Source: Bacteroidota bacterium
Lineage (GTDB): Bacteria; Bacteroidota; Bacteroidia; Chitinophagales; Chitinophagaceae
NCBI GenBank assembly: GCA_023392185.1
Contig: JAEVZP010000210.1
Location: forward strand, 1-30,464
Direction: 5' to 3'
DNA length: 30,464 nt
Shown here piece by piece: positions 22,414-28,409 of the stretch. The position numbers were made by a program, and so were the translations under genes. The notes beneath the pieces were generated by a model. That model was not told the origin of the DNA. It saw nothing but the letters and a program-made list of their open reading frames with translations, and did no database searches. How positions within the stretch are numbered: the first letter of the stretch is position 1; every line of letters begins with the position of its first letter.

Positions 22414-25242
22414 TTATGGAATTGTTACCGAGCCAACCGGCTTGCGGCGCTCGCCCGGCAGCTTGTAGGTAAAGCCCAGACTCACGTTGGTGCCGTAGCG
22501 ACTTTGAATGCGCAACACATCCGAAGCGTCGTATTTCCCGTTGTCGTTCGCGTCTTCATAGAAGCGGGCGTACTGCGAGAGCAGGTCGGAAACCGAAAGT
22601 TTTACCTCGGCATTCCGGCCCAGGCGCTGCGTGATTTGCGCGTCCAGCAGGGTGCGCGGCGCTTCCCAGATGTTCAGTTGGTCCAGTCCGTTGCCCACAA
22701 TGAAAATGCGGCGGCCAATCCGGTTCACCAGCACCGAAAGGTTGGTTCCGGTTTTCCGGTAATCCGCCGAAACGCCCGCGTTAATCACGTAGTTGCTCTG
22801 CCCTTGCATCGGGCGCGCTTTCAGCGAAGAGCCTTTTGCAAACTGCACTTCGTTTTGGATATACGCCACGTTGGAAAACAAAAACGTGTTGGCCAGCAAG
22901 CCGTCTCCGGTGGCGTCGCCGTTCAGGAAACCAAGCGATTTCCGGAATTCCACCTCCGCACCATAGCTGTAAGCGCTGGGCGTGTTGCCGTATTCCAGCG
23001 ATTGCGAACCCGCACCGGTGGAGTTGTAAAACCGCTCAATCGGGTTTTGGAAATGCTTGTAGAAAATGCCCGCCGTTACAAACTCGCCTGCCGATGGATA
23101 CCATTCGTAGCGCAGGTCGGCGTTGGTCACCTTGGTGCGCTGGATAGTAGGATTGCCGCGCTCCACGGCGAAAAGGTCAAAATTGTAAAACGAAAAGTCC
23201 GCCAGTTCCCGGAATTCCGGACGGATAACGGTTTGCGAGCCGGAAAGGCGCAGGGCGGTTTTTTCGGTCAGCGAATATTTCAGGTTCGCCGAAGGCAAAA
23301 AGTCGGTTGTGGTTGTGGTTTTTTCCAGCCCTTTCCCCAGCGAGTTGGTGCTGTGGATGCTTTGCTGATAGCTTTCCACCCGAACGCCCCACACGGCTTG
23401 CAGATTCCGGAAAATCGGGTTTTCTAACTGAATGTAACCGGCGTTTTGAAGGCTGGCGGCCGCGTATTTGTCCTGCGGATTGGTGATTTCGCTTAGGTAG
23501 AGCCGGTTGGCAGCAATGTTTTCTTCGCTAAAAATGCTGGAAATATCCTGTTGTAGAATAGCGTGGATGTCCGGGTTGGTGCGGTCGCTTACGTAGCCAA
23601 TGGCGCGGGGCGAAAAGTCGCGGGTTTTGCGCTGCACCAGGTAGCCGCCTTTCAGCGTGTGGCTTGCGCCGCCTATTTGAAAAGTTTTGGAAAGGTCCAG
23701 CGAACCGCCAAAAACATGGTCGGCCAGCTTGGAATAAAACCGCCCCGAAGACGTCAGCGAGGCCGAGCCTTGCGGAATGCTGCCCTCAAACGGGTCGCCG
23801 CTGCCGCTGATGCGCTGGTAGTTCACGCGGCGCAGGTCGGGCGTGTTCTGAAAAACGTTGGTGTAACTGCCGTTCCAGCGAACTTTCACGCCACTGTTTT
23901 CCAGTGTGTGTTCGCCGCCCAGTTGCGAAGAAAAAAAGCGGTTGCTCACAAACGCCAGCTCGTAGGCGCGGATGTCATACGGCCCGTTCTGGTCGGTTCC
24001 TTCGCGCTGCGTTACCTGGTTGTTGCTGTTCACGCTCACGAGGTTTTTCCAGCTCATCTTGTTGTTGCCGTTGGCGTAGGCGAGATTGGCCAGTGCGCCC
24101 CACAACACGTTTTGGGTGCTGCGCTTGTCCTGATACGCATAGTTCTGCGAGCCGTCGTCGTTGGCGTCAAAGCGCTCCGATTCTGTAATCCGGGCCGTTT
24201 TGTTGTAGTTCAATGAGCCGGTAAAGCCCAGTTTGCCGCCCCAGAGCCGCCGGCTCAGCCCGCCGGTGAGTTGTCCGCCCACGTTAAGCGGCGCGGTGTT
24301 TTCGGCAATCGCAAAGTTGTTTTTAAACATCCGCGAATACACAATGCGGTCGGGCAACCCTTTTCCTTCGTAGTCATTTTTGGAACCCGGAAAATCCGGG
24401 GCCATGCGGCGCGCGCCGTCGTCCAGTCCCAGCCAGTCGGTGCTGCCGAGGTTGTTTTTGGCAAAGGGCCTGCCCAGCGTTTGCGTGTTGCTGCCCGTGC
24501 CGATTTGTGCCGTCAAAAAATCTTCGGTTGGGATGTCGCGGGTGTTCACCTGCACCAGTCCGCCGGCAAATTCGCTGGGCAGTTCCGGAACCGCCGCTTT
24601 GTTGATAACGATGTTGTCAATAATCGCCGCCGGAAACAGGTCAAACGAAAACGTTTTGCGGTCGGGCTCGGTAGAGGTCAGCAGCGCACCGTTGAGCATG
24701 GCCGCGTTGTAGCGGTCGGCCAGTCCGCGCACCACCAGGTATTTCCCGTCCTGCAACGACGCGCCGGAAACACGCTTCAGCACCTCGCCCGTATTGCGGT
24801 CGGGCGAGCGGCGGATGGCCTCTGCACTCACCACCTGCGCCACGGTGGCCGCATTTTTCTGCACCAGAAGCATCGCGTTGATGGCTTCTTTTTTCAGCGT
24901 TCCACGAATCACCACCTCACCGATTTCACGGCGTTGCTGGGTTTCAGTCAGGGTATTGTTCAGGGTCAGCGTCTGGTCGTCGGTTACCTCAACCGCCGTC
25001 AGGCTTTTGGTATCGTAGCCCAGATAGCGGATTTCCAGGGTGTATTTTCCGGAAGGCAGCGAAAGGGAGAAGTTTCCGTCGGCGTCGGTTGCCGTGCCCG
25101 CCGTGCCACCTTTTACGGCCACTACCACGCCGGTGAGCGGCTCGGCGGTTTTGGCGTCGGTGATGGTGCCGGTGATGCGGCCGTCGGCAAAGGCAAGGGT
25201 AGAAAGGCCCATGCAGGCGGTCAGGAGTAGAGGATATTTCAT
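22414..25242 (-). CDS. TonB-dependent outer-membrane receptor
   Basis: 942 residues. Signal peptide (YPLLLTACMGLSTLAFA), then a carboxypeptidase-regulatory-like beta-sandwich (GRITGTITDAKTAEPLTGV, DADGNFSLSLPSGKYTLEI, about 20-105) typical of Bacteroidota receptors. The plug domain follows (about 125-245), with VVSAEAIRRSPDRNTGEVLK, VRGLADRYNAAMLNGALL and AAIIDNIVINKAAVPELP, then a 22-strand-type barrel to the C-terminus ending in the aromatic-rich NVSLGFTYKLPG. It imports a ligand driven by TonB-ExbBD. No SusD gene follows; instead a surface lipoprotein does, so this is not a standard polysaccharide locus. The ligand cannot be told from sequence. Two TTTGTTAC direct repeats lie 44-73 bases upstream. 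Confidence 0.92.
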   Translation of the reverse strand: MKYPLLLTACMGLSTLAFADGRITGTITDAKTAEPLTGVVVAVKGGTAGTATDADGNFSLSLPSGKYTLEIRYLGYDTKSLTAVEVTDDQTLTLNNTLTETQQRREIGEVVIRGTLKKEAINAMLLVQKNAATVAQVVSAEAIRRSPDRNTGEVLKRVSGASLQDGKYLVVRGLADRYNAAMLNGALLTSTEPDRKTFSFDLFPAAIIDNIVINKAAVPELPSEFAGGLVQVNTRDIPTEDFLTAQIGTGSNTQTLGRPFAKNNLGSTDWLGLDDGARRMAPDFPGSKNDYEGKGLPDRIVYSRMFKNNFAIAENTAPLNVGGQLTGGLSRRLWGGKLGFTGSLNYNKTARITESERFDANDDGSQNYAYQDKRSTQNVLWGALANLAYANGNNKMSWKNLVSVNSNNQVTQREGTDQNGPYDIRAYELAFVSNRFFSSQLGGEHTLENSGVKVRWNGSYTNVFQNTPDLRRVNYQRISGSGDPFEGSIPQGSASLTSSGRFYSKLADHVFGGSLDLSKTFQIGGASHTLKGGYLVQRKTRDFSPRAIGYVSDRTNPDIHAILQQDISSIFSEENIAANRLYLSEITNPQDKYAAASLQNAGYIQLENPIFRNLQAVWGVRVESYQQSIHSTNSLGKGLEKTTTTTDFLPSANLKYSLTEKTALRLSGSQTVIRPEFRELADFSFYNFDLFAVERGNPTIQRTKVTNADLRYEWYPSAGEFVTAGIFYKHFQNPIERFYNSTGAGSQSLEYGNTPSAYSYGAEVEFRKSLGFLNGDATGDGLLANTFLFSNVAYIQNEVQFAKGSSLKARPMQGQSNYVINAGVSADYRKTGTNLSVLVNRIGRRIFIVGNGLDQLNIWEAPRTLLDAQITQRLGRNAEVKLSVSDLLSQYARFYEDANDNGKYDASDVLRIQSRYGTNVSLGFTYKLPGERRKPVGSVTIP

Positions 25243-25285
25243 GCGAAAATAATTCGCTGCGAAAGTCCTTTTGCAGTGTTGCGGC

Positions 25286-25315
25286 TTTGTTACCGGTGGA
25301 TTATCGTTTTGTTAC
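25286..25315 (-). promoter_or_regulatory. Direct repeat GTAACAAA upstream of the TonB receptor, possible regulator site
   Basis: On the minus strand GTAACAAA occurs at 25315-25308 and 25293-25286, starts exactly 22 bp apart (two turns of DNA, or two 11-bp units). Tandem 11-bp units are how PhoB/OmpR-family regulators usually bind. The site lies 44-73 bases before the ATG, a position suited to activation. The assignment to any regulator is inference. Confidence 0.4.
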
Positions 25316-25553
25316 GGAGTGAATCCCGGAAATTTCCGGAATTCGGGGTTGATGGAAGTTGATTGTGTTTGCGGATTGCGGATGTAGATGCCGGTGCTTT
25401 AGGCTTCTTAAAGGCTATCATTAAAAATGAAGGGTCCTGAAAGAAGATAAGTGTTTTACGGTTCTTTTAGCTGCGCTGCTACTTCGTGGTATCACCCCGG
25501 AACAGCCCCTCCCAATTTTACATCAGGAGGGTCTTTGCACTTGCAAGCCGGAA

Positions 25554-25578
25554 AGTTCCCGTTCCGGGATGACAAAAG
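25554..25578. repeat. 25-base copy of the 6973-6997 repeat, inverted
   Basis: The reverse complement starts CTTTTGTCATCCCGGAACGG and matches 6973-6997 over all 25 bases. The two loci are 18.6 kb apart, both between genes. Confidence 0.85.
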
Positions 25579-25618
25579 ACAGGGCCCGAAACGGCATCCT
25601 ACCAAGCCTCTGGATAGG

Positions 25619-25664
25619 CTCTTCATCCTTCATCCCTCACCCCTCATACCTCATCCCTGAATCC
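25619..25664. repeat. CATCCYTCA-type repeat, left of the aminotransferase gene
   Basis: Degenerate 8-9 base iterations (TTCATCCTTCATCCCTCACC, then further CTCAT(A)CC units). The reverse-complement version, GAATGAGGAGTGAGGGATGA, sits at the other end of the aminotransferase gene (26850-26878). From memory, such stretches are common between genes in Bacteroidota, where they translate to FIPH.SYLIP-like peptides. Confidence 0.6.
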
Positions 25665-25679
25665 CCCACCTTTGCAGCC

Positions 25680-26855
25680 ATGAATACCCGTCAACTTGCC
25701 CAGCAACATCTTGCACCCACTTCTTTTTCGCCCACCGGACTGCACATCACCAGCGCCAAAGGCTGTTTTCTGGAAGATGAAAACGGCAAAAAATATCTGG
25801 ATCTGATTGGCGGCATTTCGGTCTGCAATATGGGTCATGGGCATCCGCGTGTGCTGGAGGCTATCCGGAAGCAATCCGAAAAATACCTGCACGTGATGGT
25901 ATATGGCGAAGTGGTGCAAACGCCGCAGGCTGCTTATGCTGCTGCGCTTGCTGCCCGCTTGCCACAGTCGCTGGACTGTGTATTTTTCACCAATTCCGGT
26001 GCCGAAGCGGTGGAAGGCGCGATCAAGCTGGCGCGGCGGGCTACCGGCCGCCCCAATATCATTGGAGCAAAGCGCAGCTATCACGGGGCGACTACCGGCG
26101 CGCTGGCCCTGATGGGTGATGAATACTGGAAAGCACCTTTCCGGCCCTTGCTGCCGGGTGTCTATCAATATGATTATAACTCGCAGGCACTGATCGATGG
26201 CATCAACACCGAAACAGCTTGCGTAGTCCTGGAGCCGGTGCAGGCAGAAGCCGGCATTAATAAACCGCAGGCAGGCTGGTTGCAGGCCGTGGCGCAAAAA
26301 TGCCGGGAAGCAGGCGCGTTGTTGATTCTGGATGAAATCCAGGCGGGCTTTGGGCGCACCGGCAGTTTGTGGGCGTTTAACCAACTGGGCATCGTGCCCG
26401 ACGTTTTGCTGCTGGGCAAAGCGCTGGGCGGCGGACTCCCGATGGGCGCGTTCATTTCCTCACAAAAAATCATGCACCAGCTGGCCGACAATCCGGTACT
26501 GGGCCACCTTACCACTTTCGGTGGGCATCCATTATGTTGCGCAGCAGGACTTGCCGCTTTTGAAGCCTTGCTTCAGGAAGCCGTTATTTCCGGAATTTCC
26601 CCAAAAGAAGCGCTTTTTAAAAGCCTCCTGATACATCCCGAAATCGTGGCGGTGCGCAGTGCCGGCTTGCTGATGGCGGTGCAACTCCAAAGTCCGGAAG
26701 CGGTGCAGCAAACACTCAAGCGCTGCATGGAAGCGGGTTTGTTTTCCGATTGGTTTTTGTTTGCCGCCGACTGCATCCGCATTGCCCCACCGCTGACGAT
26801 TTCGGAAGCCGAAATCCGGCAGGCCTGCGCCGTTTTGTTGCGGTGTCTGGAGTGA
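25680..26855 (+). CDS. Class III PLP-dependent aminotransferase (ArgD-like)
   Basis: 391 residues from the ATG at 25680; 37 upstream codons in frame are repeat sequence and rejected. The PLP fold type I class III motifs are complete: GGISVCNMGHGHPRVLEAI, FTNSGAEAVEGAIKLARR, SYHGATTGALALMG, DEIQAGFGRTG (D218, ring-nitrogen contact) and LLLGKALGGGLPMGAF with catalytic lysine K247. Closest in pattern to acetylornithine/ornithine/4-aminobutyrate-type enzymes. No arginine or other pathway gene is nearby, so the substrate is not settled and I give no symbol. ACCTTTG lies five bases before the ATG. The stop codon overlaps the right-hand repeat. Confidence 0.88.
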   Translation: MNTRQLAQQHLAPTSFSPTGLHITSAKGCFLEDENGKKYLDLIGGISVCNMGHGHPRVLEAIRKQSEKYLHVMVYGEVVQTPQAAYAAALAARLPQSLDCVFFTNSGAEAVEGAIKLARRATGRPNIIGAKRSYHGATTGALALMGDEYWKAPFRPLLPGVYQYDYNSQALIDGINTETACVVLEPVQAEAGINKPQAGWLQAVAQKCREAGALLILDEIQAGFGRTGSLWAFNQLGIVPDVLLLGKALGGGLPMGAFISSQKIMHQLADNPVLGHLTTFGGHPLCCAAGLAAFEALLQEAVISGISPKEALFKSLLIHPEIVAVRSAGLLMAVQLQSPEAVQQTLKRCMEAGLFSDWFLFAADCIRIAPPLTISEAEIRQACAVLLRCLE

Positions 26856-26951
26856 GGAATGAGGAGTGAGGGATGAGCGCAGAGAGCCACCGGGAAAACA
26901 GCAGAATTGCGCTGTGGATCTCTGTGAGACCTCTGTGTTCTCCGTGTCCCG
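26850..26951. repeat. Dispersed repeats at the end of the aminotransferase gene
   Basis: GAGTGAGGAATGAGGAGTGA and its continuation (26850-26878) include the stop codon of the aminotransferase and mirror 25619-25664. It is followed by a CTCTGTGAGACCTCTGTGTT-type stretch (26919-26951), another sequence I remember as recurrent between bacterial genes. Confidence 0.55.
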
Positions 26952-27016
26952 TATCCGCCTAAAGCGGGATTCATACCAAGGAGAAATTTCCGGAAATCAG
27001 AACCGCATCCAAACAA

Positions 27017-27054
27017 AAAAGCTCCCGCACAACCGGCAGGAGCTTTTCTTTTTC
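27017..27054. terminator. Bidirectional terminator between aminotransferase and porV
   Basis: AAAAGCTCC (27017-27025) pairs with GGAGCTTTT (27039-27047); A residues precede and T residues follow, so it can serve the aminotransferase on the plus strand and porV on the minus strand. A TTTCCGGAAA lies just left at 26987-26996. Confidence 0.88.
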
Positions 27055-27116
27055 GTCTTGCTACTTATGTCTTGCTACTTATGTCTTGATACTTTCGTCC
27101 TGATACTTGCTACTTA
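27055..27116. repeat. Four tandem 14-bp units at the end of porV
   Basis: Units: GTCTTGCTACTTAT (27055), an identical copy (27069), GTCTTGATACTTTC (27083) and GTCCTGATACTTGC (27097), then a partial TACTTA that includes the porV stop codon. Related sequence occurs at 3991-4018. Confidence 0.85.
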
Positions 27117-28322
27117 CCCGCCCGTATCCGCGCTCTTCTCGCCGCGCAGTTTATCGAATTCAAACAACAGGCTGAAACGAAGCGTGTTGGAGAGCGGGTT
27201 GCGTACGGTTCCGGAATTGGACGGAATCAGGTACGAGAAGTTGAGGGTAAACACATTGTAGCGCGCGCTGCCGCCAACGGTAAAGTATTTGCGGTCGCCC
27301 TTGGTTTTGTCTTCATAGAAATAACCGGCACGCAGGCCAAACTGATCCTGATACCAGTACTCGGCGCCGGCGGAAATCTGAATTTCGCGCAACTCTTCGC
27401 TGAAGCCGCCCGGCGCATCGCCAAACGAGCTGAAGATGCCTGCTACAACGGTTTTGTCAGGATAGTAAGGGTTGACGGCGAAGCCGGCGCTGTCGGTGTA
27501 TTGCGGAGAAGGCACCAGCAGTTTGTTCACGTCCAGGCCAACGGTAAACTTATTGTACTCATCAAGCTGCCAGGTGTTGGCTACGCCCAGGCCAAGGTTA
27601 ATCGGAATAAAATCCCGGCGGGTAGAGCTGTAGGCAATCTTGGTACCTACGTTGGACAATACTGCCCCGGCATTCAGGGTACGGGTGCGTGGCCCGTCGA
27701 TTTCTTTTGTTTTGGTGTAGAAGAAGCCTACGTCGGCAGCGAGTGCGTTTCCGGGTTTATAATCGGTGCCGTTTTGGCCCGCAGCCAATCCGTTGGCAAT
27801 CGCCGAGTGGATGTAGCGCAGGGAAATACCGGTGCTCAGGTAGGGCGACAGGCGGCGGGAATAACCTAAATCGAGCGAAAACTCGCGGGGCTTTCCGGTA
27901 CCCAGGGAGGTTCCGAAATCATTGGTATAGTTGATATCGCCGAGGTTGAAATAACGCAGCGAGCCGGAAATCGCCTGATTGTTGTCGGGGCCAAATTTGC
28001 CATAGCCGGCCACATACACCAGCGCAATATCGGGCACCAGCTCTTTGAGCCAGGGCGTGTAGGTAGCCGAGATGCCATATTTCTTAGGCGCAAAAGGCAT
28101 CTTGCCGATGTTCCAGTACTGGGCGTTGGCGTCGGCTTCGGTAGCGATGCCTACATCGCCCATGCCGCCGGAGCGGGCGTCAGGAGAAATCCGCAGAAAA
28201 GGAACCGCAGTGGTAATGGTGTTTACGCGACCGTCGAGACTGGTCTTCTGTTGCGCCAGAACAGTGCCGCTCGTGGCGCAGGCAGACAGCAGCAAGGCCG
28301 ACTTAAAAAGATTTAAAGACAT
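27114..28322 (-). CDS. porV: T9SS outer-membrane shuttle protein PorV (LptO)
   Basis: 402 residues from the ATG at 28322; 12 upstream in-frame codons are rejected because the signal peptide begins NLFKSALLLSACATSG. PorV is a FadL-like barrel that collects T9SS cargo from the translocon and passes it to PorU at the cell surface. Supporting marks: the conserved AVPFLRISPDARSGGMGDVG block after the signal peptide, ANAQYWNIGKM and YGISATYTPWL, repeated barrel strands and the FGLRAGYFYEDKTKGDRKYF strand pair. porU lies 87 bases upstream on the same strand, the usual Bacteroidota order. A TACCTTTG box before porV suggests an extra promoter. The extreme C-terminus (GEKSADTGG) abuts a tandem repeat. 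Confidence 0.92.
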   Translation of the reverse strand: MSLNLFKSALLLSACATSGTVLAQQKTSLDGRVNTITTAVPFLRISPDARSGGMGDVGIATEADANAQYWNIGKMPFAPKKYGISATYTPWLKELVPDIALVYVAGYGKFGPDNNQAISGSLRYFNLGDINYTNDFGTSLGTGKPREFSLDLGYSRRLSPYLSTGISLRYIHSAIANGLAAGQNGTDYKPGNALAADVGFFYTKTKEIDGPRTRTLNAGAVLSNVGTKIAYSSTRRDFIPINLGLGVANTWQLDEYNKFTVGLDVNKLLVPSPQYTDSAGFAVNPYYPDKTVVAGIFSSFGDAPGGFSEELREIQISAGAEYWYQDQFGLRAGYFYEDKTKGDRKYFTVGGSARYNVFTLNFSYLIPSNSGTVRNPLSNTLRFSLLFEFDKLRGEKSADTGG

Positions 28323-28355
28323 TCCGGGTAATTTATCACTTCTGAAAAAGCCGTG

Positions 28356-28363
28356 CAAAGGTA
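28356..28363 (-). promoter_or_regulatory. Putative -7 box (TACCTTTG) of porV
   Basis: An exact TAnnTTTG match on the minus strand, 33 bases before the porV start and inside the 87-bp porU-porV gap. The -33 side is only T-rich. It would allow porV to be expressed above porU. Confidence 0.45.
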
Positions 28364-28409
28364 CAGGGCGTTATAGGAAAAAAGGGTTGAGGAGATGCAG
28401 ATGCCGCTA

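Larger units (their letters stand above)
25243..25679. other. 437-bp gap: regulatory direct repeat, TTCCGGAA pair and dispersed repeats
   Basis: No gene seen. From the left: the TTTGTTAC direct repeat; a doubled CCGGAA unit at 25325-25341 (second half perfect, centres 10 bp apart); about 180 bases without recognised features; the 25-base repeat at 25554-25578; and the CATCC-rich stretch at 25619-25664 leading into the aminotransferase promoter. Confidence 0.6.

Noticed and set aside
22360..25230. Several open frames of 200-355 codons on the plus strand
   Set aside because: All antisense to the TonB receptor; composition is typical of shadow frames.
25569..25679. 37-codon N-terminal extension of the aminotransferase
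   Set aside because: It translates the CATCC repeat (FIPHPSYLIP) and lies upstream of the ACCTTTG box; the fold needs no extension.
27055..27116. Possible CRISPR-like array
   Set aside because: Units are 14 bp, directly abutting with no spacers; it is a simple tandem repeat.
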